Of a stretch of DNA of 29,527 bases, positions 15,121 to 23,239 are shown piece by piece; the stretch's first letter is position 1; each line of letters opens with the position of its first letter. Under the pieces are notes generated by a model. That model saw nothing but the letters and a program-made list of their open reading frames with translations, ran no database searches and was not told the origin of the DNA. The stretch comes from Thermohalobaculum sp050331335. Lineage in GTDB: Bacteria > Pseudomonadota > Alphaproteobacteria > Rhodobacterales > Rhodobacteraceae. Made by a program: the position numbers and the translations under genes. Where the stretch lies: assembly GCA_050331335.1 (NCBI GenBank), contig JBHJGY010000057.1:1-29527 (forward strand), read 5' to 3'.

Positions 15121-15867
15121 ATGTCATCCGTTATGATGCACAGTCTCCCGCGCCCGCTGAGAGCGGTCGTCATCGGCAGCTCAGGCGGCTTGGGGGCGGC
15201 TTTGGCCGCAGCGCTCGCCGCCGATCCCGGTATCCGCGTCCATGCCTTTTCCCGCTCCGGCAATGCCCCAGACGGAACCCTGCCAGGCGCCATCGACCTG
15301 CTCGACACGGCCAGTATCCGCGCAGCGGCCGATCGCGTCGCCGCAGCCGGCGAGCCTGCGCCCCAGCTCGTCATCGTGGCCAGCGGCTATCTACACGGGG
15401 CGGCCGGCGGGCCCGAGAAGTCATGGCGGCAGATCGCGCCGGAGCCGATGGCCCATGCCTTCGCCATCAACGCGACGGGGCCCGCGCTCGTCGCTCGGCA
15501 CTTCCTCGACCTGCTGCCCAGAAAGCAGCGGGCGATCTTCGCCGCGCTCTCGGCCAGGGTCGGCTCGATCTCGGACAACCGCTCCGGCGGCTGGTATGGC
15601 TACCGGGCGTCGAAAGCGGCGCTCAATCAGATCATCAAATGTCTCGCGATCGAGGGCCACCGAACGCGGCGCGCTCTGGTGGTAGCCGGGTTGCAACCGG
15701 GAACGGTGCGGACCGGGCTCTCGGCACCGTTTCGCAGCCAGATTTCGGAAGAGGCGCTGTTCACGCCGGAAGATGCGGCAGCCAATCTGCTCGCGGTGCT
15801 GGATGGATTGACACCGGAACAAAGCGGCGGGTTGTTCGACTGGTCCGGGGCCGAGATCGCCCCCTGA
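15121..15867 (+). CDS. SDR family oxidoreductase (C-factor-like)
   Basis: A 248-residue short-chain dehydrogenase/reductase. It shows the dinucleotide-binding glycine motif GSSGGLG (19-25), VIVASGYLHG (84-93, where NAG-type motifs sit), N117 in AINATGP, catalytic S144 in the AALSARVGSIS strand, and Y161xxxK165 in YGYRASKAALNQ. The PGTVRTGLSAPF segment (193-204) follows as in classical SDRs. It resembles the CsgA/C-factor branch, for which no defined substrate is common to members. Cofactor preference between NAD and NADP cannot be read with confidence. The start is uncertain: ATGs at 15121, 15133 and 15136 all lack a strong ribosome-binding site, and I use the first. It stands alone, divergent from tRNA-Gln, 80 bp before the sigma factor gene. 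Confidence 0.88.
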   Translation: MSSVMMHSLPRPLRAVVIGSSGGLGAALAAALAADPGIRVHAFSRSGNAPDGTLPGAIDLLDTASIRAAADRVAAAGEPAPQLVIVASGYLHGAAGGPEKSWRQIAPEPMAHAFAINATGPALVARHFLDLLPRKQRAIFAALSARVGSISDNRSGGWYGYRASKAALNQIIKCLAIEGHRTRRALVVAGLQPGTVRTGLSAPFRSQISEEALFTPEDAAANLLAVLDGLTPEQSGGLFDWSGAEIAP

Positions 15868-15947
15868 GCCGCACGGGTTGGCCAAGCGGGTCGACTTTTT
15901 TCACGCTGCGGTCCAAGATCCAGGCCATTCCGGTCGTCGGAGGGACG

Positions 15948-16514
15948 ATGGAACGGTGGTCTGGAGACGGGGCGGCGGGGGACGAGGTGCTCGCGCGAGC
16001 GGCGGCGGCGGGCGCCCGGGCGGCTTTCGCTGCGCTTGTCGAACGCCATTATGGGCGGGTGCTGCGGCTGTCTTGGCGGCTCCTCGGCTCTGAGGCGGAA
16101 GCGCAAGACCTGGCTCAGGACGTCTGCATCGCGCTCGGCGGCAAGATCCGGCAGTTTCGGGGCGACGCCGCGTTCACCACCTGGTTGCACCGGATCGTCG
16201 TCAACGCCGCGCGCGATGCACAGCGCAGACGGGCGCGGTCGGGTCGGCTTGCGGAGCGCTATGTCGAGACGGCGGCGCTCGAGCGGGCGGGATCGGCGGC
16301 GCGGGAGGCGGAACATGCGTGGCTGCGCGCAGCGCTGGCGGCGCTGGGGCCAGAGCTGCGCGAGACGGCGATCTTGGTGCTCGACGCAGGGATGACCCAT
16401 GCGCAGGCCGGGGCGGCTCTCGGGGTCAGCGGCGGCACGGTGTCCTGGCGCATGTCGGAGATCCGCAAGCAGCTCGCGAAGCTGGCCGCGGGGGCAGAGG
16501 ATATGGGCGCATGA
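15948..16514 (+). CDS. ECF-type RNA polymerase sigma factor
   Basis: A 188-residue group-4 (ECF) sigma factor. Sigma region 2 covers about residues 26-95: ALVERHYGRVLRLSWRLLG, the core-binding EAQDLAQDVCIAL (51-63), and FTTWLHRIVVNAARDAQRR with its region-2.4-like helix. Region 4 covers about 122-180 and includes LGPELRETAILVLDAGMTHAQ and the helix-turn-helix ALGVSGGTVSWRMSEIRKQL. A GGAGGG ribosome-binding site lies just before the ATG at 15948; longer upstream starts are rejected because they run into the SDR gene. Its stop overlaps the next gene's start as ATGA (16511-16514), implying translational coupling with the VWA protein. No conventional anti-sigma gene is adjacent. Target promoters are unknown. 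Confidence 0.9.
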   Translation: MERWSGDGAAGDEVLARAAAAGARAAFAALVERHYGRVLRLSWRLLGSEAEAQDLAQDVCIALGGKIRQFRGDAAFTTWLHRIVVNAARDAQRRRARSGRLAERYVETAALERAGSAAREAEHAWLRAALAALGPELRETAILVLDAGMTHAQAGAALGVSGGTVSWRMSEIRKQLAKLAAGAEDMGA

Positions 16515-18787
16515 TGGACGATCTGGGGCGACTGGCACGGGCGCTGCGGGCGGAGCCGGGGCCACAGCCCGAAGACGCCGCACAGCGGGCAGCCCTGGCG
16601 GCGGCGGTCGCGGCTTTCGATGCAGCGGGCGCGGAAAATCTCGAAGCGCGCCAAGAGCGAGGCCGCGGGCGGCGTCACAGGAGGGACCGGGCGCCGAGGC
16701 CCGGGGCTTTCTCGAGGAGAAACGTTATGACGAACCCCGCCGCTCTTTCATACCGGGGCGCCCTTATCGGCGGCACCGCACTCGCCGGCATCGCCTTCGC
16801 GATGGTGGCCAATCTCCATCCCGGACTGGTCGGGCTCAACGGCGGTGAGGCGCACCACGCGGCGCTCGGCACTGGCGACCAGCCGATCTCATCGCCCGAA
16901 ACGCCTCCAACGGCTGCCGCGCGTCCGGCTGCAGCCCCGAAGCCGCCCGTTACGACAGGATCCCCGGCCGATGAGGCGGAGGCGCCCTTCGTGATCGCCG
17001 AGGCAGATGAGGTCCTGACGGCACCGCCCCCGCAGCCCGTGCCCGAGGCCATCCCTTCAAGGCCCGTGGAGGCCCTGCGGCGCGAGGCCGCCTCGGCGCC
17101 AGCACCGGCCGCTTCGGCCTTGTCGGCGCCAGTCGGGGGGGGTGCGGATGGCTATGGCGGCGTGGCGACGAGCGGAGACCCGTCCGCGTTAGCCTTGGGC
17201 GCCCCGTCGACCTCGCTCGCCGACAGCTTGGGCGCGAGCGCCCCCACAGCCACGATCGCGCCGGCCAGCGAGCGTGCGCTGTCCGCCGACCGCCTCCGTC
17301 TGGCGCCGTCGGGCGATGCTCCAGCCCCCGGCTTCCAAGAACAAGGGCGAGACCGCTTCGAGCCGATCGCGGACAACCCGGTGAAGGTCACGGCAGAGGC
17401 GCCCGTCTCCACTTTCTCGATCGATGTGGACACGGCCTCCTATTCGGTGATGCGCACATCGCTCAACCAAGGTGTCTTGCCCCAAAAAGACGCAATTCGC
17501 GTCGAGGAGCTGATCAACTATTTCGACTATGCCTATGACGGCCCCGACAGCCTCGATACGCCGTTTGCCACCCATGTCGCGATTTTCGACACCCCCTGGA
17601 ACGCTGACACAAAACTCATCCGGATCGGGCTCAAGGGATATGAACTCACACCCGAGGAGCGCCCGCGGGCCAATCTCGTCTTTCTCATCGACACCTCTGG
17701 AAGCATGAACGCGCCGGACAAACTGCCACTCCTGCTCAACGCTTTCCGCTTATTGCTCGACCGGCTCGACGAGGACGACCGGGTCTCGATCGTGACCTAT
17801 GCCGGCAGCGCCGGAACCGTGCTGGAGCCGACCCCCGCGTCGGAGAAGGGCAAGATCCTGGCGGCTCTCGACCGGCTCTCGGCCGGCGGCTCGACTGCGG
17901 GTGGCGAGGGGATCCGCCAAGCCTATGCGCTCGCCGAAGCCAATCTCGACCCCGAAGGCGTCAACCGGGTGATCCTGGCCACCGACGGGGATTTCAATGT
18001 CGGCATTCGGTCGACCGAGGAGCTTCAGGGCTTTGTCGAGCGCAAGCGCGCGACCGGGGTCCTGCTCTCGGTGCTGGGTTTCGGGCGGGGCAATTACAAC
18101 GACGCGCTGATGCAGGCGCTGGCCCAGAACGGCAACGGGCAGGCGGCTTTCATCGACACGCTCTCGGAGGCGCGGAAGGTCCTCGGCGAGGAGGCGTCGG
18201 GCACGCTCTTCCCCATCGCCCAGGATGTGAAGATCCAGATGGAGTTCAACCCCGCCCAGATCTCTGAATATCGCCTGATCGGCTACGAAACCCGAGCGCT
18301 CGCGCGGGAGGACTTCAACAACGACCGAGTGGATGCGGGGGAGATCGGGTCCGGCCACCGGGTGACGGCGCTCTACGAGATCACGCCTGTGGGGTCGCCC
18401 GCACGCTTGGTCGACGGCTTGCGCTACGGCGCGCCGCAGCCGGCACCGGAGGCCACGGAGGCTGCGATTTCAACGGCCCAGGCCGCGGAGTTCGCCTTTT
18501 TGCGACTGCGCTACAAGCGTCCCGGCGAGGGTGAGAGCCGGCTGATCGAGCGGCCGATCACCGCCGCTGACGAAGGGGCACCGGATGTGGATGCTCGGTT
18601 TGCGGCGGCGGTTGCCGGTTTCGGCCAGCTTCTGCGCGGCGCCAGGCATACGGGCGATTGGGATTACTCCGATGCGAGCGACCTCGCCAATGGTGCGCGA
18701 GGTCAGGACCCTTTTGGGTACCGCGCCGAGTTCGTCCAGCTCGTGCGCCTCGCAGAGACCGCGGCCGCCTTAGAGCGGCAACGCTGA
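16511..18787 (+). CDS. Membrane-anchored VWA-domain protein (YfbK type)
   Basis: The 758-residue product has four parts. Residues 1-72 are a predicted cytosolic segment ending in a very basic stretch (GRGRRHRRDR). One transmembrane helix or uncleaved signal lies at about 82-100. A Pro/Ala-rich linker spans about 120-285. The last part is a YfbK-like module: a vWF_A N-terminal segment (TFSIDVDTASYSVMR, 301-315), a VWA domain with the MIDAS metal site D394-T-S-G-S398, T462 and D492 (ATDGDFN), and a DUF3520-like C-terminus. The chain is placed outside the cytoplasm by the positive-inside rule. The ATG overlaps the sigma factor stop. A second in-frame ATG at 16727, behind GAGGAG at the right spacing, would give a 686-residue form lacking the basic segment; which start is used is open. 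A role as sensor or anti-sigma partner is inference. Confidence 0.85.
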   Translation: MMDDLGRLARALRAEPGPQPEDAAQRAALAAAVAAFDAAGAENLEARQERGRGRRHRRDRAPRPGAFSRRNVMTNPAALSYRGALIGGTALAGIAFAMVANLHPGLVGLNGGEAHHAALGTGDQPISSPETPPTAAARPAAAPKPPVTTGSPADEAEAPFVIAEADEVLTAPPPQPVPEAIPSRPVEALRREAASAPAPAASALSAPVGGGADGYGGVATSGDPSALALGAPSTSLADSLGASAPTATIAPASERALSADRLRLAPSGDAPAPGFQEQGRDRFEPIADNPVKVTAEAPVSTFSIDVDTASYSVMRTSLNQGVLPQKDAIRVEELINYFDYAYDGPDSLDTPFATHVAIFDTPWNADTKLIRIGLKGYELTPEERPRANLVFLIDTSGSMNAPDKLPLLLNAFRLLLDRLDEDDRVSIVTYAGSAGTVLEPTPASEKGKILAALDRLSAGGSTAGGEGIRQAYALAEANLDPEGVNRVILATDGDFNVGIRSTEELQGFVERKRATGVLLSVLGFGRGNYNDALMQALAQNGNGQAAFIDTLSEARKVLGEEASGTLFPIAQDVKIQMEFNPAQISEYRLIGYETRALAREDFNNDRVDAGEIGSGHRVTALYEITPVGSPARLVDGLRYGAPQPAPEATEAAISTAQAAEFAFLRLRYKRPGEGESRLIERPITAADEGAPDVDARFAAAVAGFGQLLRGARHTGDWDYSDASDLANGARGQDPFGYRAEFVQLVRLAETAAALERQR

Positions 18788-18808
18788 GCCCCTCGCCCGA
18801 CGCCGCGT

Positions 18809-18824
18809 GCTGCGGCTCCGCAGC
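18809..18824. terminator. Hairpin between convergent VWA and glpU genes
   Basis: GCTGCGG (18809-18815) and CCGCAGC (18818-18824) form a 7-bp perfect inverted repeat around CT. It sits in the 54-bp gap between two convergent stop codons and could end transcription from both sides. No T-tract is present. Confidence 0.35.
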
Positions 18825-18841
18825 CGGACCAGCGCGCAGCG

Positions 18842-19249
18842 CTAGACGCGCCAAAACACGAAGGCCCACCACGCCGCACCCAGCGCGAGCGCGCCCCATA
18901 GCGGTGGGCCGACCACGCCGAGCCACCCCAGGAAGATGAAGCCCGAGCCCAAATAGCTAAGGAACAACCGGTCGCCCCGGGTCGTCTCAAGTCCGAGCAC
19001 CCCGCGCCGAGGATGGCCGCCGGGATTTCGCCACTCACGGAACGCCATCAGGGCGATCGAGCCGAAAATGACGAGGAAAAACAAAGCCGTCGCGTTGGTC
19101 CAGGCCATCCATGAGCCGGGAAAAAGCGGATCCGTCCAGGAAAACCACGGCTTCTCGACCGGCTGCTGCGCAACCTGACCCCAGCCAGCTGACTGCGCAG
19201 CGGCGGTCGCGGGCAGCCCAAAGACCGAGAGAATCAGCGTGCGTCTCAT
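18842..19249 (-). CDS. glpU: Small membrane protein of the glycerol ABC transporter (DUF2160, GlpU)
   Basis: A 135-residue membrane protein of the DUF2160 type that accompanies glycerol ABC transporters; in Rhizobium leguminosarum the equivalent gene is glpU, whose function is unknown. Residues 1-19 look like a cleavable signal peptide (ending ATAAAQS). Hydrophobic helices lie at about 48-70, 97-113 and 115-133. The family stretch WMAWTNATALFFLVIFGSIA and LGLETTRGDRLFLSYLGSGF are recognisable. AGGGGG lies 6 bases before the ATG, and the gene starts 14 bp after the glpQ stop. It is the last gene of the transporter operon and converges on the VWA gene. The signal-peptide-like extension is longer than I expect for a family of about 90 residues. 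Confidence 0.85.
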   Translation of the reverse strand: MRRTLILSVFGLPATAAAQSAGWGQVAQQPVEKPWFSWTDPLFPGSWMAWTNATALFFLVIFGSIALMAFREWRNPGGHPRRGVLGLETTRGDRLFLSYLGSGFIFLGWLGVVGPPLWGALALGAAWWAFVFWRV

Positions 19250-19263
19250 CAGCGTCCCCCTGA

Positions 19264-20121
19264 TTACACCCGCCCCAAGGCGAATCCCCGGGCAATATAG
19301 TTTCGAACGAAGTAAATCACGATGGCACCAGGAATAATCGTCAAACACCCCGCCGCGGCCAGCAGGCCCAATTCATAGCCCGATGTCGACGCTGTCCGCG
19401 TCATCGTCGCGGCGATTGGCTTGGCTTCAACTGCGGTGAGCGTGGTCGCCAACAATAATTCTACCCAAGAAAACATGAAGCAAAAAAATGCCGCGACCCC
19501 AACCCCTGAGCCAATATTCGGAAGAAAGATTTTGATGAAGAAATGTGGAAACGAATAGCCATCAATGTAAGCGGTCTCATCGAGTTCCTTGGGCACACCC
19601 CGCATGAAGCCTTCTAAGATCCATACCGCCAGAGGAATATTGAACAGACAATGCGCAAGCGCAACCGCGAGATGGGTGTCGAACAAGCCGATGGCGGAGT
19701 AGAGTTGGAAAAACGGCAGTGCAAAGATCGCCGGCGGCGCCATTCGATTGGTCAGCAACCAAAAAAATAGATGCTTGTCTCCTAAGAAGCGATAACGCGA
19801 GAACGCATAGGCTGCCGGCAGAGCTACTGCGACTGACAATACCGTGTTGATCGACACATAAATTATTGAATTGATATACCCCCAGTACCAAGTTGGGTCG
19901 GTAAATATCTTTCGATAATTTTCCAGCGTGAATTCTTGCGGATACAAGCTAAATCCGCCAAGTATCTCGTTTGTTGTTTTGAAGGACATGTTGAGCAGCC
20001 AATATATCGGCAGCATCAGAAAAACGATATAAATCAGTGGCACGAGAAAGGTAAGGCGCTGTAACGACATGCGCCTGAGTAACGAAGGGTTCGTCGGAAA
20101 TGTGGCCGCTGTTCGACTCAT
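19264..20121 (-). CDS. glpQ: Glycerol ABC transporter permease GlpQ
   Basis: A 285-residue inner-membrane permease of the carbohydrate-importer (MalG-like) class. About six hydrophobic segments are visible, starting at 24-44. The cytosolic EAA loop that docks an ATPase lies at about 170-201 (EGFMRGVPKELDETAYIDGY). It would form the membrane channel with GlpP and be energised by GlpS/GlpT. GGGGGG precedes the ATG; the gene begins 12 bp after glpP and ends 14 bp before glpU. Base composition is odd: 20 of 60 bases at 19861-19920 and 25 of 60 at 19921-19980 are G or C, far below the neighbouring ATPase genes. Specificity for glycerol is inferred from the linked glpD and glpK. Confidence 0.9.
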   Translation of the reverse strand: MSRTAATFPTNPSLLRRMSLQRLTFLVPLIYIVFLMLPIYWLLNMSFKTTNEILGGFSLYPQEFTLENYRKIFTDPTWYWGYINSIIYVSINTVLSVAVALPAAYAFSRYRFLGDKHLFFWLLTNRMAPPAIFALPFFQLYSAIGLFDTHLAVALAHCLFNIPLAVWILEGFMRGVPKELDETAYIDGYSFPHFFIKIFLPNIGSGVGVAAFFCFMFSWVELLLATTLTAVEAKPIAATMTRTASTSGYELGLLAAAGCLTIIPGAIVIYFVRNYIARGFALGRV

Positions 20122-20133
20122 GACATACCCCCC

Positions 20134-21000
20134 TTAATTCTTATCGCTGCGGGTCATCAGCGTGTAAAAAATCCAGCTGACGGCGAGCGTGATTAAGAAA
20201 TAGATCAGCGACATCGCCGCGGCGGGACCGAGGTCGAATTGGCCCAGCGCCACCTTTACAAGGTCGATCGACAAGAAGGTGGTTGAGTTGCCCGGTCCAC
20301 CGCCCGTCAACACAAATGGCTCGGTGTAGATCATAAAGCTATCCATAAATCGAAGCAAAATCGCAATGGTCAGGACCCGTTGTAGTTTGGGGAGTTGGAT
20401 GTGACGAAAGACTGCCCACGGACCCGCCCCGTCGATTTTAGCGGCTTGATAATAGGCGTCGGGAATCGCGATCAGACCGGCATAGACTAAAAGCACAACA
20501 AGTGACGTCCAATGCCAAACATCCATCAATATGACGGTGAACCAGGCGGAGACTGGTTGCTGGGTATAGTTGTAGTTCAGGCCGAGTGAGTTGAGTGTAT
20601 AGCCGAGAAGTCCAATATCCGGCAGCGCAAAGATGTTCCACATCGCGCCGACAACGTTCCAAGGAATGAGCAGCGGCAACGCCATCAGCACGAGGCAGAC
20701 GGGCACCCAGGGCCCTTTGCGCGGCATCGTCAAGGCAATTACAATCCCGAGCGGGATCTCGATGGCCAGAATAATCGCTGTAAACAGAAGTTGCCGACCC
20801 AATGCCGCATGAAACCGCTCTGAATTCAACACATCTTGAAACCAGCCGACCCCATGCCAGAAAAATTGGTTGTTGCCAAAAGTCTCCTGAACAGAGTAAT
20901 TCACCACAGTCATAAGCGGTAAAATTGCGTTGAAAGCGACAAGCAGCAATACCGGGACGACAAACCACCAGGCACCTTGGTTCTCAGATCGCGGCGACAT
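20134..21000 (-). CDS. glpP: Glycerol ABC transporter permease GlpP
   Basis: A 288-residue inner-membrane permease of the MalF/UgpA-like class with about six hydrophobic segments (the first at 11-32) and an EAA docking loop at about 174-204 (AGLIAIPDAYYQAAKIDGAG, then FRHIQLP). A glycine-rich LTGGGPGNST turn (231-240), common in sugar permeases, follows. The ATG at 21000 is preferred over a GTG one codon upstream because GAGGG is then properly spaced. It begins 9 bp after glpT and ends 12 bp before glpQ. Like glpQ it is much lower in G+C than the rest of the operon (26 of 60 bases at 20821-20880), and the change falls close to the gene boundaries. Confidence 0.9.
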   Translation of the reverse strand: MSPRSENQGAWWFVVPVLLLVAFNAILPLMTVVNYSVQETFGNNQFFWHGVGWFQDVLNSERFHAALGRQLLFTAIILAIEIPLGIVIALTMPRKGPWVPVCLVLMALPLLIPWNVVGAMWNIFALPDIGLLGYTLNSLGLNYNYTQQPVSAWFTVILMDVWHWTSLVVLLVYAGLIAIPDAYYQAAKIDGAGPWAVFRHIQLPKLQRVLTIAILLRFMDSFMIYTEPFVLTGGGPGNSTTFLSIDLVKVALGQFDLGPAAAMSLIYFLITLAVSWIFYTLMTRSDKN

Positions 21001-21009
21001 CACAATCCC

Positions 21010-22095
21010 TCACGCCTTGGCGGCGAGCCAACCATCGGCATAAAGCCGGGTTCGCTCGCGTTGGAAGGTTACATGCGCCGCGCCCTGGGGGATCTCCGCC
21101 CCCTCCTGGCACAGCAGGAAGATCGGATCGTCGCCGGCACGGGCCTCGACGACCCGATAGCGCCCCGCATCGGCGACACGCACCACCTCGACGGAAATGG
21201 CGCCCGCGTCCCCGGCCTGGGCAAATCGAACAAACTCGGGCCGCACGCCGATCTCCAGTCGTGCCGCCTCGACGCCCCGGGGCGGGGTCTCGGCCAACAT
21301 AACCGGCGTGCCGCGATAGCGCGCCGCCCCATCCGCCAAGCTGGCCGGCAAGACGTTCATCCCAGGCGATCCGATGAAATGGCCGACGAAGGTGTGGGTT
21401 GGCCGCTCGAACAACTCCACCGGGGTGCCGATCTGCACCACTTCCCCGGCCCGCATGACGATCACCTCGTCGGCGAAGGTCAGCGCCTCGGTCTGGTCGT
21501 GGGTGACGTAGATCATCGTGACCTTCACCCGCTGATGCAGCTCTTTGAGCTTGGAGCGCAGCTTCCACTTGAGATGGGGGTCGATCACGGTCAGCGGCTC
21601 GTCGAACATGATGGCGTTGACGTCGTCGCGCACGAGCCCGCGGCCCATCGAGATCTTCTGCTTGTCGTCGGGGCCGAGACCGGCGGCGCGGGCCTGAAGC
21701 CGGTCGGTCATCTCCAGCATCTCGGCGATCTCGCGCACCCGCGCATCGATCCGGGCACGGTCGACACCGCGGTTACGGAGCGGGAACGCCAGATTGTTGT
21801 ACACAGTCATCGTGTCGTAGATCACCGGAAACTGGAAAACCTGGGCGATGTGGCGGTCATTCGGCTCGAGATCGGTGACGTCCGCATCGTTGAATAGCAC
21901 CCGTCCCTCGCTCGGGCGGACGAGGCCGGAGATGATGTTGAGAAGCGTGGTCTTACCGCATCCAGAAGGGCCGAGGAGCGCGTAGGCCCCGCCATCGCGC
22001 CAGGAGAGATCGAGGCGCTTGAGCGCGAAGTCCTCCGGCCGGCTCGGCGACGCGAGATAGCTGTGGCGCAGGTCTTTGAGGTCGATGCGAGCCAT
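21010..22095 (-). CDS. glpT: Glycerol ABC transporter ATP-binding protein GlpT
   Basis: A 361-residue MalK-like ATPase. Residues 1-235 form the nucleotide-binding domain: Walker A GPSGCGKT (42-49), Q-loop Q88 in VFQFP, Walker B AIMFDEP (161-167, E166 catalytic), and the H-loop histidine H199 in YVTHD. Residues from about 240 form the MalK-type OB-fold regulatory domain. The signature motif is degenerate: where LSGGQ is expected the sequence reads LGPDDKQKIS (140-149). GlpT therefore probably relies on the LSGGQ of GlpS to build the working ATP site. AAGGG lies 8 bases before the ATG at 22095; a longer upstream start is rejected as it overlaps glpS. Not to be confused with the E. coli glycerol-3-phosphate antiporter GlpT; the symbol follows the Rhizobium glp naming. 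Confidence 0.9.
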   Translation of the reverse strand: MARIDLKDLRHSYLASPSRPEDFALKRLDLSWRDGGAYALLGPSGCGKTTLLNIISGLVRPSEGRVLFNDADVTDLEPNDRHIAQVFQFPVIYDTMTVYNNLAFPLRNRGVDRARIDARVREIAEMLEMTDRLQARAAGLGPDDKQKISMGRGLVRDDVNAIMFDEPLTVIDPHLKWKLRSKLKELHQRVKVTMIYVTHDQTEALTFADEVIVMRAGEVVQIGTPVELFERPTHTFVGHFIGSPGMNVLPASLADGAARYRGTPVMLAETPPRGVEAARLEIGVRPEFVRFAQAGDAGAISVEVVRVADAGRYRVVEARAGDDPIFLLCQEGAEIPQGAAHVTFQRERTRLYADGWLAAKA

Positions 22096-22106
22096 AAGAC
22101 GCCCTT

Positions 22107-23174
22107 TCAGCCGGTCACACGCGCGCCGTCGGCGCCGAAATAAAGACACCGAGCCGCATCGAGGAAGAAGGCATGCGGCGCCCCGACTTCAAAGGGATGC
22201 ACGCCGTGGCTCTGGCTCACCCAGACAGCGCCGGGCAGCGCAAAATGCGCGACGCTCTCTGAGCCGGAGAGCTCGGTGACCAGCACGCGGCCGTCGATGC
22301 GCACCAGATCGGGGCGGTCCTCGGTCGGTGTCACGAAATTGGGGCGCACGCCCATGGTGTAGGACCCATCCGCCGCCGCCGCGATGGCGCCCTGCGCGGG
22401 CCAGCTGGCGCCGCTCTCGAGAAGGATCTCACGCCCCAGTTTCGTCACTCGGGCGGTGTTCATCGGCGGATCGGAGAAGACCTGGGCGGTTATGAGATCG
22501 GCGGGCTGGCGATAGATTTGCGAGGTCGGTCCGAATTGCGTCACGCGCCCCGCCGAGAGCGTCGCCGTGTGCCCGCCGAGCAGGAGCGCTTCCGAGGGCT
22601 CTGAGGTCGCGTAGACGACGATGGCGCCGCGGTCGGCAAAAAGCCGGGGGAGTTCGTCGCGCAACTCTTCGCGCAGCTTGTAGTCGAGATTGGCGAGCGG
22701 CTCGTCGAGCAGAACGATCGCGCTGTCCTTGACCACCGCGCGCGCGAGCGCCGTGCGTTGTTGCTGGCCGCCGGAGAGCTCCGACGGGCGGCGGTCGAGA
22801 TACGGGGTGAGGCGCATCAGCTCGGCCGCCTCGCCGACCCGGCGGCGGATCTCCCCTTCCGCCAGGCGCGCCACCCGGAGCGGCGAGGCGATGTTCTCGA
22901 AGACGGTAATCTGCGGGTAGTTCACGAAGAACTGGTGCACGAGGCTCACATTGCGCTTCTGCGGCGAGACGCGGGTGATGTCCTTGCCGTGCAGGAAAAT
23001 CCGGCCCGTGGTGATCTTCTCGAGCCCGGCCATGACCTTGATGAGCGTGGTTTTCCCTGCCCCCGTCGCACCGAGCAGCACGTTAAAGCCGCGCTCGGCG
23101 AGCGTCAGGTCGGTTTCGTAGAGATGCATCTCGGCGCCCACGCGCTTCGTGACGCCTCTCAGCTCGATCGTCAT
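22107..23174 (-). CDS. glpS: Glycerol ABC transporter ATP-binding protein GlpS
   Basis: A 355-residue ATPase that would pair with GlpT on the cytosolic face of GlpP/GlpQ. It has Walker A GATGAGKT (35-42), Q-loop Q81 in LVHQFF, a canonical signature LSGGQQQR (133-140), and Walker B IVLLDEP (153-159). The H-loop reads YATSEPSEAL, so the switch histidine is replaced by Ser191 (codon TCA on the coding strand). A MalK-like regulatory domain follows from about residue 235. It lies 11 bp upstream of glpT and 106 bp downstream of the substrate-binding-protein gene, with a stable stem-loop in that gap. Domain order and the MalK-like C-terminus mark it as a carbohydrate-type importer ATPase. Confidence 0.9.
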   Translation of the reverse strand: MTIELRGVTKRVGAEMHLYETDLTLAERGFNVLLGATGAGKTTLIKVMAGLEKITTGRIFLHGKDITRVSPQKRNVSLVHQFFVNYPQITVFENIASPLRVARLAEGEIRRRVGEAAELMRLTPYLDRRPSELSGGQQQRTALARAVVKDSAIVLLDEPLANLDYKLREELRDELPRLFADRGAIVVYATSEPSEALLLGGHTATLSAGRVTQFGPTSQIYRQPADLITAQVFSDPPMNTARVTKLGREILLESGASWPAQGAIAAAADGSYTMGVRPNFVTPTEDRPDLVRIDGRVLVTELSGSESVAHFALPGAVWVSQSHGVHPFEVGAPHAFFLDAARCLYFGADGARVTG

Positions 23175-23239
23175 GGGCTCGGATGCTCTCGCAGTCGCTG
23201 GGATGGGCCGGGGGGTCGGAAGGGTCGGGAGGGCGAAGC

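Noticed and set aside
14750..15136. Plus-strand frame of 128 codons containing GEPGFEPGPTESESAVL
   Set aside because: False translation across antisense tRNA-Gln; the rest has no family resemblance.
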